This document shows, piece by piece, positions 36,278 to 49,968 of a DNA stretch of 64,000 nt (position 1 is the first letter of the stretch; each line of letters begins with the position of its first letter). Under the pieces are notes generated by a model. That model was not told where the DNA came from. It saw nothing but the letters and a program-made list of their open reading frames with translations, and searched no databases. The translations under genes were made by a program, and so were the position numbers. This stretch comes from Trichoplax sp. H2. Lineage: Eukaryota; Placozoa; Uniplacotomia; Trichoplacea. The stretch spans positions 667,208-731,207 of the forward strand of contig NOWV01000024.1 in the NCBI GenBank assembly GCA_003344405.1. Direction: 5' to 3'.

Positions 36278-39200
36278 TTAATCATACAATTCCATTTCGA
36301 TAGGATAGTGATCGCTCACAGCGGTAGTCTATATTATAACATAAAACGAAAACAAATTTAATATTGAATCTATTTGCCTATACCGGTATCTATTCGATAA
36401 ATGACGTTTTTAATTAGCTTTCATCTTATTAAATTATATAGTATTCCTCAATAAGCTGATTTATTATGCAGTAGTCGGCTCTAATGGGATATATTTTCTG
36501 TTGTAGTCTATAGCAAGCTAGAGTTTGATAGATTTTGTAGCCTTGTACATTCAAAACGACTATTGAATGATATTTCTGAATGTAAGCGTAAAGTACAACT
36601 AAATCTTTAAACATTGAAAGTTTTAGTTAGTTTACTTTCAATCGAGCATAAAAGCCTTATTTCCTCGACTAATTACATTAAAGATTAAATTTCTGTAATC
36701 CTCTTACATTGCTGCATAACGATTTTACGTAAACAGTAAATAAGTTTCAAAAATTATTTAGTGGTATTCATTTGATTACTAGATTCCATTAACGTATTTA
36801 ATGTCTGTCAACCTCTAACGCCACTACAGTACATAATCACTACTGTATTTTTTCCATCTACGCATTTCTATTCAATTAAGTGATATTTCTTACCTCAGAG
36901 TAGCTAAGACCGTATTCAGTATCATAGCGGAAAACTTTAGCGGTGCCGCTGACATAGTCAGATTGCATACGGCTTCCAACCAAAACAAATCTATTAGGTA
37001 ATTAAAAAATGAAAATTTATTTTAATTATACTTTCAAGCCAATATTAACTACTTATTGCCATAATTTATAGTATCGCTCCGACAGCGTATATTAACTAAA
37101 GTAGCCATATAGTCATTACTAAAGTATAACATCTTATTCGATTCTTATTCGCGTACTATGGTTTAAGTTCATTTTTGTATATATCATCCAGTATAGCATT
37201 AAATAGAGCTAGATCACCATTACTTAAAGGCATCGCCTTTGTTTATCCTTAAACTTATTTTCATCCTTTTAAACATCCTCTGGTATAATTTATCAAGGAT
37301 AAGAGTAAACTATAATATCTACTATACCTGTCATAAGCGCAGTGAGTGGATTTGGTAGTGGTATCAGCACTATTGGGAATGATCCAGTTGAATCTGGACT
37401 GAGTCCACATACGGATATAGCTCCATTCACTTGATGTAACATAGCTGCAATCAGCATTTAAATCACCCAAAATGATAGCGTTCGTTTCACCAAGTCGACT
37501 AGTAGCATCATCATAAACATCAGTTAAAGCATCATTTTCTTCAACAGCATAGCTAGGAGAAGCATGGCAAGGAATGAGAAGGAATTGCTTGCCTAGAATT
37601 CGTGATAATATAGAAATATAGGTTTTGCAGTATTAATAGAATGATTCCATTATAATAATTTTAGTTTGGAGCTAAAATAGAGGAGTTAAATAATCATGGC
37701 TGCAAGTATTATAGTCATTTTGCAAAATGACCGATTATCTATACGGCAACGACATGTATATATATATATATAAGATATATGTAATATTACGTTATATATC
37801 CTAAGTTGATCTATAGAGCTTAGATATATTGAGTAACAATTTTAACGAGATCACTTAACACTACAGTGATTTTAATCAAACTAAATAATTAATTGTATGT
37901 TCATGTCTATTATCGTTGAAGCACAATAATTAATGAACGTATTTCAAAGCTGTGACTTGCGATTATCAAATATTGGATTGACATAACTTTATAGATCTAG
38001 CAATTGATTTAAATTCTAGAACTAACTGGTACACAACCGATTTTAATCATTTTAAGTGATGAAATATATGCCCATGTCCTTTTAGTGAACGTATTGCAAG
38101 ATTGCTACTTTCGATTTTTGGATATTAGATCAAAGTAACTTTACAGATTTTGCAATTGATATAAACTCTATAACTAACCGGTAGCCCTGATTTTAAACTT
38201 GACGACGAATGGTTCTCTTTGGAAGGTATCTTCGCCAGCAGATTCGCTACCATCATCATAATGATAGTTTCCTTGAGGTGAAAACAAGTCAGACCTGGAG
38301 TTTTATGAACAAGTACAGGGTGAAGTTAAATCAATTCGCAAGTTTAAATCATAATGGAACTGATATTATCAAAGAAAAGACTAATAATATTATTGCTGAG
38401 GTAGCTTAACAGATTTCTGTATTGAAATTTAGTATAGCTTTCATTACCTGTAAAAGAAAGCATATTGTTCCTTGGAACTGGTACGACCAAGACGATCTGA
38501 AATGAGCATCGAATAAGAGCGAGAATGACCCCTAATTAAAAGCAAAAGGAAGGGTTTAATTCTGAGAAATTTAAATAATTTATTATCAGCATGATATTTA
38601 TAGTGTGAATGCCATGTTTCTTATTATTCAGAATAGTTTAAGATATATTGAAAACTATCACATTCTTCTATTAGATTTCAACTTAGATTGAATCTACTGT
38701 ATATGGAATTTATTCAGAAAAATAAAATCTATCTAATCATGGTAACACTTATCCTTCTGTTTCCGATTATCAAATACAAACTGCTAATGATATGCATCTT
38801 AGTACTCAGTGGTAGATGTACAGCATTAAAGCTCTATGTTAAGATAATAACACTAAACTTTATAATTCAATTCTGTTCCGACGTACTTTAATCACAAAAT
38901 TAGATGGAATTGTAACTAATAACAACGTTTCAGCATTATCATTGGTTAAATAAGTCGTTTCCCCGACAATTAAGCAGGCGTTATGAATAGCTATAAATTA
39001 CCCGAATTAAATAAACTTCAGGTAATTACCTCAGATTTACATTCAATAAGAAGTTAAAGTCATGATTGAGCTACACATTCAGCTTACTTGTTGACTTCGG
39101 TTAAAAGTTGTTGGATAGCGGTACCGCTGATGTCGCGGATTTCTTGAATAAGGGTCAAATCATAACGACGTAGAATCTATGCAATCAGTCAGTAAAAACA

Positions 39201-39396
39201 TTTGATTATGCTAGAAGTTTAGCGTGTATCTTAATCTATAGTAGCTGCTATTTACCTTAACCAAGTCTGCAACAACATCTGGTTTACCCATCTTTGTTTT
39301 ACCTAAAACCTGAATGTTAAAAGCTGCAAGCTTAACCTTACCAGCTTCAGCGGCTAAGGCCAAAACAGCTAGCATACAAATGACTGCAATTTTCAT
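36278..39396 (-). CDS. Secreted DNase I family endonuclease B
   Basis: Seven exons join to 280 residues: 39256..39396, 39088..39176, 38448..38531, 38179..38294, 37328..37592, 36894..36990 and 36278..36328. Exon lengths (141, 89, 84, 116, 265, 97, 51) are identical to gene A, so the pair arose by tandem duplication. A signal peptide (MKIAVICMLAVLALAAEA) precedes AAFNIQ. The DNase I active-site motifs are all present: LIQEIRD, KEQYAFFY, IPCHASP, GDLNAD, HCAYDR and SDHYP. As in gene A the calcium-loop cysteines are missing (YDDGSESAGED) and an extra cysteine precedes the catalytic histidine. Introns differ greatly in sequence from gene A while exons stay alike, pointing to an old duplication under purifying selection. 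Confidence 0.95.
37865..38185. repeat. Intronic ~150 bp tandem duplication that includes a splice-donor region of DNase gene B
   Basis: Both units share CGATTTTAATCA (first copy TGATTTTAATCA), TGAACGTATT(T/G)CAA, TTGGAT(A/T)TT-like steps, TAGCAATTGAT or TTGCAATTGAT, and end in AACTAAC(T/C)GGTA. The second copy's end is the real exon 4 donor (minus strand). The first copy reproduces it inside the intron. Confidence 0.65.
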
Positions 39397-39469
39397 GATG
39401 TCAAACTATTCCGAATCAAACTGATAATAAATCAAATGAAATGGAGTAGATAGTAAACGAATATTGCCT

Positions 39470-39502
39470 CCTTAAATACTTTCAAATTGATATTGCAGCT
39501 GC
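39470..39502 (-). promoter_or_regulatory. Core promoter of DNase I gene B: TATA-like box and GCAGCTGC palindrome
   Basis: On the minus strand GTATTTAAGG (39470-39479) lies about 75 bases and GCAGCTGC (39495-39502) about 99 bases upstream of the start codon. This mirrors gene A, including an AAAGTAT lead-in to the TATA element. Confidence 0.55.
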
Positions 39503-41914
39503 CCTTCCTTTTTAACAACTTTTCTACCTAATTAAAAATTAACTATTCTACAATATATTCATTATCAAAACATCTGCTTTGAATACATAAGTAATATATT
39601 CGTACTTTATATTTGTTACTTTAAGGTATAATTTATGAAAATGTTTATAGTCAAATGAAGAATATCTATTACTCTTCTAACAGAAGTGTGTATGCCATGT
39701 CTAGTATAAAAAGAAAATAGACGCATGTCAATTAGTGAAAAGTCCAAAGTAATAAGACTTTCTCTCTTGGAATAACTATCATATATATATCCATAGGATC
39801 GCACAGTTAACTGATGCTTACTTTTGCTATCAGATTTAATACATCTCACAATATTAATATAGGAGCTGCCACTTACTATGCTTATTTATAGTCTAAATTT
39901 GTAATTTGTATCTATCTTTTATATAATAATAAACCAAGGCAAGGTGAATTGCAGGTGTAAATCTTGTTTTTGCAATTTAAGCTCAAAATGATGATATTTC
40001 CAAATGCAAGAAAATATTTATTTAATAAATTTTCGCGATGATTTGTTTAACAAAGGTTCATCAATAGCTGCAGCTGTTGAAGAAATACAGTTTGAGTCTA
40101 GATTTAATATTTCTCAGCATCAAAACACAATTTTAACTATTCAAATTATGTTGTATATTACGCAAGCTAAATTGTAATTATATATACTCTTATAAACCAC
40201 CACAAAAAGTTATGAAATGACATTGTGTTTATCCTCATTTTGTCCATTCTATAATAAAAAAACACATGTAAACCATTATATAAGTGCACTAAGGTTCTAG
40301 AATCATTGCTTAGCCTTGAGAAATTGGATATGAAAAAATACTGATAACGTATAAATTTTAGAATACAACCAGATCGTTACTAACAGCTTATCTTCTTCCT
40401 AATATTTCATTAGTCAATCTGAAAATAAATTATTTTAAATTTTATTGTTTACCTTATCAGATTTTATCAATTATAAAATGTACATTTAATTGCATTTTTG
40501 GCATACTCGGGTATGCAATTAACGTGTTGATTCTGGATCAAATCATCATATACGACTACGTATTATAATAAGATAGGATAAAATCTTAGTTGAAAACTTA
40601 TCTACGTTTAAGTCAGATACAATTGCAGTTTTTTATAATTAAATATGTAATTAATAATGATTTCGTAAAGAAAGCAATTCTTTACTAACTTATTTGTTTC
40701 ATTCTATCTATACTGCTACATAATATTTGTACTTAATCTATGCATGAGGCTAATTATATTCCTAGATCATCAAATATATATTAACCTAATATATTACTTC
40801 ATAGGATAATGCATAACATTCAATATTGTTGTTACAGCGAGGATACAATAGACTGATTAAGCAAATTTAATCTTTTCGTCGGTTTGTTATTAATTTACTA
40901 GCAGAATACGTTATAAATATATCTAATATCTGCTAACAAAAATTTTAGCATCAAGTTCTTCGTAGAAATATACTAGAAATTTCATGAAAAGGTTAATGGA
41001 AATGACGTACTTATAAATTATAAAACTCTGCTAAATTATAATAATTAACACATATTTCTCATAATTACTGCTACAAACCGTTCTGTAAATTGTCACTTGT
41101 CGTTAAAAAGTTGATTAATAGGTATAAAAAAATTATCCTATATTTACATGGTAGCTATATTTTATGAGAAATCAATACAGGAGTTTATTAATTATTTAAA
41201 AAGCTAAAAAACATTTTAGAGCAATAGCTGGATTACTTCGGGCCTTAAAGGATTGAATTAATTTAAAATCTATGTTATCAACAACAATAACTCATGAACT
41301 ATCTCAGATCATTTGCTATAGGTTAAATTATAAATATTATTGTCGAAAGTAAGTTAGAATATAAATGTAAGGGCTTAAATTATAAATTATGATTACTTAA
41401 CAGTATGGATAGATGAGGAGATATGTTTAGCTGCTATTGAAAATACAGCGAATAAAAATTTTCATAAATAAATAATGATAAACCTTACTGTTGATAATGT
41501 TACAGCAGTATGACAGAATTTGCCTTAGTCTTACTGGATATCTCAGCTTTAAGAAAATGGCATTAAATGATTTATTATCTTTTTTGTTTTGTTTCAAGTG
41601 CTATGGCCAAACTATAGCTGTCCAAATTGTTATTATAGGAGTTGTTATTTAATAAAGAAGAAAATATCCTTATCTAAGAATGCCTTAATTTTTTATATTC
41701 CGTAAATATTCTAATAGGAGATATTGATCTACAATAACGATAGAACTGTTAATCCACTTATCAAACATTTAGATTCCTGTTATCGTATTCTACTAGTTAG
41801 TTTATATACTTATAAATTTATTTCACACTATTCTCGATATAAATTAATTTTATATGAAAGTAACTAAAGGTGATAGGATCTATACAAGAATATATTACTT
41901 TATCCATACATCTC

Positions 41915-42550
41915 TATCACAAAACAGCTTTGCAACAAGATAACGTAATGTACGATCAATAAGTCAATTCCTTGAACCACGTATCAAGAAACGATATCTG
42001 CACTATCACAAACACTCTTGCTCTACTAGCAAATTACACAAAGACTTAAACATCTCGTATTTTACGTTAAACACTAAGTTTAAGAATCCCGTTTATTAAA
42101 CGATATACTGCATTTATATACTATTCCTCAATAGTTCATGAGTCATAGTTAATACAATTAACATTGGAATCGTTTACTGAATTAGATATTAATTTTAGCT
42201 ACTGCTCCCTTAATGCAGACAACAGTATTTACCAACATAGACATGTAATGACTAATACAGAATAGCCAGATTACGATATGTCCTATCACGGAACATTTCC
42301 ATGATAATTTACAATCTACCATAAGTAAATTACAATCACAATGATTCGAACTGTAAGTAGATGATTTGCATTCCCTATTATGACTATTAATTTCAGTATG
42401 TGTATATGTGTCACTATCATAAAAAGTCAGTGCTATATTAAAAATACAGTATATCCAAATTAGAAGTTAACTAAATAAGGATAGGCTAACAGGATTATCC
42501 TAACATAGATATTTCTACTCTAATACAGTATATCACACTGTAACAATCTC
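41915..42550 (-). mobile_element. Dispersed ~630 bp element, copy 2 (inverted relative to 1605-2238)
   Basis: The reverse complement aligns with copy 1 over nearly its whole length with scattered substitutions and small indels. There is no coding capacity, and similarity stops abruptly at both ends. Direct repeats at the insertion edges were not identified. Confidence 0.7.
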
Positions 42551-43844
42551 ATACGTTCATGATAATTTAGAACTGTGTGCAATTTATGATTTAGTAAAGC
42601 GTATATATTGATATAACATCGATGTTGTTAACCCTATTACTATAAATACCTACTCAAGGATTATTTAAACTTACTTTCATATCTCATTAAAAGCTGCAGA
42701 GACTTCGTTAGATAATAAGTTTGGAGATAGTTTGATCAGTTTTAACATCTTTACACCACTCTAAAATGGATTGAGTGTCAAGCATCGTATGGAGTTTTAA
42801 ATTAAGCACAAATTATTAATCATATGAAGTGATTATAAGATTCCGCCTAATAGTTGCGATTACTGTGCTTTGATGACGGTCAACAGTAGATAATTTTCGA
42901 AACGTAATACATAAAATTAGAAATGGATCATTCTAGATAGGATACCAATGACTAAAAAGAAGATATGTGCATGAATCGTGATTCTATTCGGGTAATTAAA
43001 TATCCATAGCTAATATATGATTTACAGCTTGAAATAAGCTACTATGGTCTAGCGTTGATCTCAATTACTTTGATTGTCATCCCCGAATAATACCGAAAGT
43101 CGATAATTTTCAGATACAATATTACGTTGTAGCTTTAAAATATGCTCTATACACAAGACTATAGCATATGACTTTGTAATAAAGAAGTTTGAAGAGTCAA
43201 CGAATGCGTACTTAGCAGCTATTTACAAAATTTTACGAAGGGTTTTATTAGAAAAATGGATACTTTATTGTAGATAATAACTGGGTATAAAGTAGCAGTC
43301 CCTGATAGATCAGCACGCAAGCTGTCGTGAAGTAATGCCTGTGGATAGCAACACTACAAGTGCAACAGACAAATCTGAAACAAAAATCATCAGTATTTAT
43401 AGTCTTTGAGATAGAATACATGTAGAGAATAGAATTATAGAATTACATACAACGTATCCTATAATAGACTATGTAATAGCAAATGATTGTAAGAAATAGC
43501 AAAGACTGTAGGTGCTATAAATTACTAAATGTAACAAGCTATATTTGAATATAGTTGAAATAGACTATGAAAATATCTATATTAAGAACAATACAATATA
43601 CTTATAATTAAGAATATGTTATGAACTTATACTGCGATCTAAATACATTACAGTCTTAATTTAAGATTAATTTATATTGTACAATATTTCCTGTAAATTA
43701 GTTAGAATGAATAGCTAATGAGTCAATTTTTTCGTATATAATCGTATTTGCTATTGTTATGAGCTAGATACTGCTTAGAATGTCGTAAATTTCGTCAATA
43801 GCCACAAATTTCGCAAGCGAATTGACATAATCAGTAAAGAAATA

Positions 43845-43912
43845 TATTTGGGCATTCCGCAAATTGACTAGGCATTTCGCGAATTGACTGGATTTCGTAC
43901 TTGGACGGTAAC
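43845..43912 (+). repeat. Short conserved motif shared with the left edge of the window
   Basis: GACTAGGCATTTCGCGAATT followed closely by TTTCGTACTTGGACGGTAAC also occurs on the minus strand at 38-107. Within the motif a shorter unit, GGCATT-CGC(A/G)AATTGACT, is itself repeated about twice (43850-43892). Confidence 0.65.
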
Positions 43913-46214
43913 ATTGTGTTGTTAAAGATTGTCAGATAGTCAGATAGTCCTTGGTAGTTAGACGAACCTAACTTCTGTAATAAAGTGAAATTTGCAGGAA
44001 ACTATAGCTCTTGATTTATTGTTTTGAAGATCACTTTATCACACAGTATCATCATTAATATAGTAATCAATTAAACATCCATAGTTAATAAGAGCATCGA
44101 AATAATTTCTATAATCTCTCATTTACCAGATAGGTTTCTCAAATTAGAACTGGTAGGTAATATTATCATGTAAATAAAGATAGTTATCCTCTCTATAATT
44201 ACTTTGGACGACTATTTATAACTGACAATCATCTGTTATCGACTAACTTATCAACTCCCTCAATTAAGAGCTTTGAGATTTTTATATACCCTTATAAGCA
44301 CCATTGGTGCAAAACAATAATAAATTAATAGCCAAGTCTACATACAAAATATAGAAAGAATCACAACACACTTTCTATAAAATTTAATAGTTAATTAATG
44401 GTTAGGTGTTAGCATATGATTAATTACTCAACAAAATTATTTCATTGATGACGTAATAATTAATTAATTGTCACACCGGATTTAGCATGCAGTAGATAGG
44501 ACGAAAGTAAACTATCTATAACTAATGAACGTATTTGGATGACTATTTTAAATCCACGATAAAAATTATCGGCGTGAAAGCTAATGAACAAGATTATGAC
44601 GCAATTGCGTAAGGTAGTCTACTCTACTTATTTTCTACTACAGTTTTAGCATCATGCTAGGTAAATTTTTTGCCTATATAATTTAACTAGTAAGTACGAT
44701 TCTGTAATGCAAGTAATACGATCAGACTGCTACGATAATTAAACGTCATACTGACCTCACTTAAATTTCAGAAGTAAAGCAATTAAAAGCTACATTGAAT
44801 TATGTTGTAAATTGTGAAAGTAATGGTCTTTATGGTGGTTAGGACAACAATTTTAGTATCATTCTGCTATATGCCCACGTTAGTCTGAAAAGAGAATCGA
44901 TACAATTATGCATACTTACTATCTCTTTACTAAAATAAATTTCAGAACGATTTATTGCACTAAATTATGCTAATTAATTTCTAGTATAGTAAACTATACC
45001 GGTCTATGAATGAGTAACGTCGATGAACTTTATACAAGAAATGCAGATTTCTTCTAGTAATTTCATGCTAACATCTTACTGGATAAAGTAGAATATTCTA
45101 ATGTAGTTTGACGGCCACAGATTATAAATTTATTCTAGCAACTAGCATAATATAAGAAGGAGAATTCGTATACCATAGTGGTCTATTTATGCCCAGTCCT
45201 TGCTCTTTATATGAAAACGTTACTCAATCTCGGTTGATAGAATATATTTCGGATGTAGAATTGAGACTTATGAATTATGAAATTAAGCTTCTAACGTGCA
45301 TCTTACTTTAGACAGACGTTAATTTGAGTTGATAAGCTCCTGCATTTATGTACAATTACAAGTTATGGAACATATTGTATGTACAAGAATTGATCGTTGT
45401 GAGACATAAATTATGCATAGTTTAGATGAAAAAGGATAGATGCAAGAAATAGCTAAGGATTTCCGTTCGGTTAGACTTTACCGAATTTTTGAATTTTCTC
45501 TAGGAAGAAACGAATAAAATCCCTGACTTATGGATGAGTAATCAACTTTATTTTGTAGGTCATTTTTGATGTTGACTTAGTTGCATGGCATTAGAAACTT
45601 ACTCTAATTGCATTCGAACCTTTATCAATTGTAAACCTATTTTAATAAAAGAGTTTATTTATTCATCGTATCCATAGAATCAAATGAACTTTATAATAGC
45701 AATTAGACATTTATAATGACACCTTCTTCACTATGTCTGATCTGTTTATTAATAAGAAACATAGACATTTTAAGTATTAATTATGCATTCACTAACACCC
45801 TTTTTAATATGTGCTACTTACGTGAATTTACCCTCTTTTAAAAAGCAAAATTGCAACATAAGTAGCGAAAGGTAATGCTTTCGACAATTCTTAAAGCAAA
45901 TAAATATATCAAGAAAGTGTAGTTTAATGATGTGATAAATTCTTTTCAAGTTTGCTAAAGCAGTAGATTAAAGAATCTTTTCTCTTCTTATGAATTCCAC
46001 GCATCCCATGATCATTCTTACGATAGGGAACAATTGCTTATTTGCTAAATATTTATTATTGCTGCCTGGCAATATTGCCCACTATCAAGCACATATATAC
46101 CCGTCTGATGTCTGATATTTTAATTTTTGCAATTTAAATCACCTCAATTAAGTAACTTACTTCAATTAATATTGTAGATACAATAACTACTAATCATTCA
46201 CTAGGGTAAACGCT

Positions 46215-46560
46215 AATGGAACAGTTAAATTAAATAGGTAATACTAATATTGAATCTATGTCTGAGTTACCATCGCCTTGCTATGGCAACGATCCCAGAT
46301 AGGCTAAATTCATCATTTCATATCCAATAGATTAATATACGACCAGTTCTATAGCGTTATTGCTCTTTCTTGCTATCATTTTTCGGTAGTAGAACAGCTA
46401 AATCAGACAGGTAATACTAATATTGGATCAGTGTCTGAACTACTATCGTCTAGCTAAGGCAATGAGTTCAGATTGGTTAAAATTTACCACCTTATGTCAC
46501 ATAGATTAATAGACGGTCAGTTTCATAGAGTTGTTACCTTTTCTTGTTATCATCCTTCTC
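46215..46560. repeat. Tandem duplication, ~175 bp period
   Basis: Two units share GGTAATACTAATATTG(A/G)ATC, GTCTGA(G/A)(T/C)TAC, ATAGATTAATA, ATAG(C/A)GTTATTG/GTTGTTAC and CTTG(C/T)TATCAT. Confidence 0.75.
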
Positions 46561-46734
46561 TTAAGCTATTTACTAGCTTCAAAAGTACCTTGACCTATGA
46601 ATAATGGGATCATGAGTCATCTTTCATCAGCTGATCCTTACATTCACAGCTTTAATTTTATTTCCTATTACCTTTACAATTAGAAATACACAAAAAAAGA
46701 GTTAATTAGCATACAAAAGCAGATTGATTGTTAG

Positions 46735-47155
46735 TATAATCGCCATTAAAAAAGCCATTGCCATGCTAATAGGATTAAGCAATTGATTATTTACTCTAAT
46801 GGAACCACTTTGCAGAAAGAATTACGCATTTATTGAAGTCATTAAGTGATAAAGCTCAGAGTAGAATCACAATCTTGATTGAATGCATTCTTGATTACAA
46901 TTTTAATGAATATTTAACATGGTAAATCCGTAGACTAGACCGGATTGATTATAATTATAGTAGTATTTATAAGCTTTATTAGAAATGTCATTACTATGCT
47001 ACTAGGGTAACCAATCGATTATTTGCTTCAATAGGGCTAATATACGAAATAGGATTATATATTGAAATCAGTAGATAATACAACTCAGAATGGAATCGCA
47101 ATTTAAATTGAGTGTATTTTTGATTACAATTTTAATAAATATTTATCAATAACAA
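46735..47155. repeat. Tandem duplication, ~225 bp period
   Basis: Two units share a CATTGCCATGCTA/CATTACTATGCTA start, AATCGATTATTTGCT (first copy AATTGATTATTTACT), TATTGAA(G/A)TCA, CTCAGA(G/A)T(A/G)GAATC and the end TTGATTACAATTTTAAT. Confidence 0.75.
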
Positions 47156-47559
47156 TCTTTAACTCTCGTTCTTCTCCATTCTCTATTGTTCTCTTTTCGT
47201 GGTTATTATCACGTACCTTTTTCTTTTTGCAAACTCTATGCCATTAGGAAATCTACAGCCTATAAATTTAGCATAGCAGTTACTAAGAGTTGTTGCTGCA
47301 GCCCATAACAGGCAATTTCCTATTCTATTACAGTCCTAGGCTAGTCATTCTTTCAATAAACCGAGAGTATCATCATAGTGAGTATACTATAAAGGTAAAC
47401 TGCATCCAATCGCTTTATTCTGTCACTTTGGTTGTCATTCCTGGAATAGATGTAGCATGTTGTAGGAAAGTAATATAACGAATTCATTGTGGTTATTCAG
47501 GATTAAATTATACAATATAGGTTAAAGCATGGCTGTGGAATTGATTGTATTGGATGGAA

Positions 47560-48200
47560 GCGATCATGAAGTTATTCCATCTCCAACTAAATAATTACGA
47601 ATTTTCTATCATGGTTCAATGTCTTAATTAAAGGAGTAAAGTATTGAATTACTTCAATTAAAGCATGGTGTCATCATCTGATTAACCCATAGAAATTAAA
47701 CCTGAACTAGTCATCAGTCCTTTATTCTTGGACTGCTATATTATTCTTTCTTGACATAGTCTTCTGAATATTGCTTCGTTAATATAGCAATACGATTGAA
47801 GAAGTTTAGTACACAATTGATGGTCTATACGTTACATTATGGAACCGCATAATTACAAATTGTCTTATAGTTTAATGTCTTAAAGGAGTACATGGCAGAA
47901 TTATTTCAATCAAAGTATACCGCAATGATCTATTTAATCCACTGAAACTAAATCTGAACTAGTCGTCAGTCCTTTGTTTCTGGATTACTGAATTATTCTT
48001 TCTTTACATAATCTTCTGGATTATTAATCAGCCCACAGAAATTAAATCTAAGCTAGTCGCTAGTCCTTTATTCCTGGGCTACAGTATTATTTTTCTTTTC
48101 ATACTCTTTGGATTATTAATTAGCCCACAGAAATTAAATTTAAACAAGTTGTCAGTCCTTTATTCCTAGATTATTGTATTATTCTTTCTTTACATTTCCT
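47560..48200. repeat. Composite repeat: two ~260 bp units, then two ~95 bp units
   Basis: Long units (about 47560-47780 and 47815-48020) share ATAATTAC(G/A)AATT and TTAATGTCTTAA-type steps and end with AACTAGTC(A/G)TCAGTCCTTT and TATTCTTTCTT. The 3' part then repeats twice more as ~95 bp units containing GCCCACAGAAATTAAAT and AGTCCTTTATTCCT. A partial relative (GGTTTAGTATCCAATTGATG) recurs at 49135-49170. Confidence 0.7.
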
Positions 48201-49757
48201 TCCGATTATTGATTAATTGAGATTACATTTTATCACTTTTCACCACTATTAATTTTTCTTGCATGATTCACAGTCGTTGAAATAATATTGGCATTTCAAT
48301 AGATAACTTTCCAAGCACAAATAAAAGCCCATAGTTAAAACTCAAAGTAATTTATCGTTTTAAAGAAATGAAGGTTTAATTCTACTATTTAGGATTACTT
48401 CAAGCTATTGATTTAATGATATCATGCTTCCAATACAACGAACTATTATTAGTTTTCCGGATATTGACAGGGTAGTTTAGCACTATAAGCATAAATTAAA
48501 TTCTAATAATCAAGATTATAAATAGATAAGTGGTATATTGATGAAGTTTTAACACTATAAATATCAGATTAAATTCCTATAAAATACATCATAATTGGTT
48601 ATGTGGTATATGGATGAATTTTTTCTATAACGGTTAATATCTATTTTTTGCATATCATCCTGCATTAAATAGACTTGATGTACGAAATGTCAAGTCTTCA
48701 TCCACCGATATGGCAAAAGATTTTAGACATTAAGAGCAGTCATTCATCAATAACGAGATCTAAATCAAATAGTTCATGTTATTGTACTCTTACTAGTAAC
48801 TGTCTTTACCTACATTTCTCTCTCTTTCTTGCTAAAATCTTATCGAATGATAACGATAATGTCCTATAAAGCAGTAATAATGGCAAACGGTGAATATTGG
48901 ATAGGTCAATAAACATCAATCACACGTTTAATTGTAGCTGCACATTTATGAGTCATTATACATAAAAGCATCGGTTGTTATATAAACGGGGTCTATGACC
49001 ATTAGCCTATTATTGTCCAACTCAAAGACATCATTTATTAGGTAATTATGAATACAATAATTACTATTCTATGAAAAGCTAACTATTTCCTAATTGATTT
49101 TATGATCACTTAATCAGAATAGCGATGCAATTGAAGAGGTTTAGTATCCAATTGATGGTCCATGCGTTACATCATCTAATCAAACATTGGACTTTATGTC
49201 AAAATATCAATCATGAGATGAACAGACAAGGTTGTATTATGAAAGATATAAACAGTAGGACTATTTTCATGGTGTAATTTCTTGATAAGATTATAACAAG
49301 ACACTATATTGCTCTATTTCTATATGATTCATGTTCTAGTCTAGCATTATTAGGACTGGAGACAAACGTGCTATATAAGCGAAGATCATTTATTGGTAAA
49401 TCACAATTAGTGAATAGAAGATGATTTTGTTCGTTCTAGCTTTAGCCATCGTAACCATTTATAAAGAAAAAAACATAAATTGAAATTATTTTAAATTTGG
49501 TAATCGATACTAAGCTATCAATGATAGATTGTTAGCGTAAATGGTATAAACACTAAGTCTATTAGTTTTATATTGATTAATAAGTCAATTTATCGTTCTT
49601 GCAGAAGAATTTCATTAAGAATGTGACTTAGACTGAATACTACGGACATTGCCAAATCATATTTCATGGCTGTAAACATTGATCACAGTTATCATATAGA
49701 GATCAAAGTTTAAAAAGTGTTACATGCACTCCGCACTCTGCACACTTTGCACTTAAC

Positions 49758-49806
49758 ACTCCACGCTTTAAGCCCTTCGATTTGGTGCTTGCTTTAAGCA
49801 TGGAGT
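49758..49806. repeat. Hairpin-forming inverted repeat
   Basis: ACTCCACGCTTTAAGC (49758-49773) and GCTTTAAGCATGGAGT (49791-49806) pair at 14 of 16 positions around a 17-base loop. Function is unknown. It could be a chance palindrome or a structured RNA. Confidence 0.5.
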
Positions 49807-49807
49807 T

Positions 49808-49968
49808 CTTTTGCCTTGCTACTCCTTAGCAATGTTAATAATAGCTCTTTTAAATCCAGTAATAGTCTCCTGAAGCGGTTATTTTAAATGTAATTCTTTT
49901 TACTTTGCTATTCATGAACAATATTAATCATAATTTTTATGTCCAGCAATAGTCCCCTTAAAAGGTTT
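49808..49968. repeat. Degenerate ~88 bp tandem duplication
   Basis: Two units share TTCTTTT, CTTTGCTA/CCTTGCTA, AATATTAAT/AATGTTAAT, CCAG(T/C)AATAGTC and a GGTT end. Confidence 0.6.

Noticed and set aside
48675-48869. 64-codon plus-strand ORF in the gene-free region
   Set aside because: Ser-rich chance frame without splice partners or motif.
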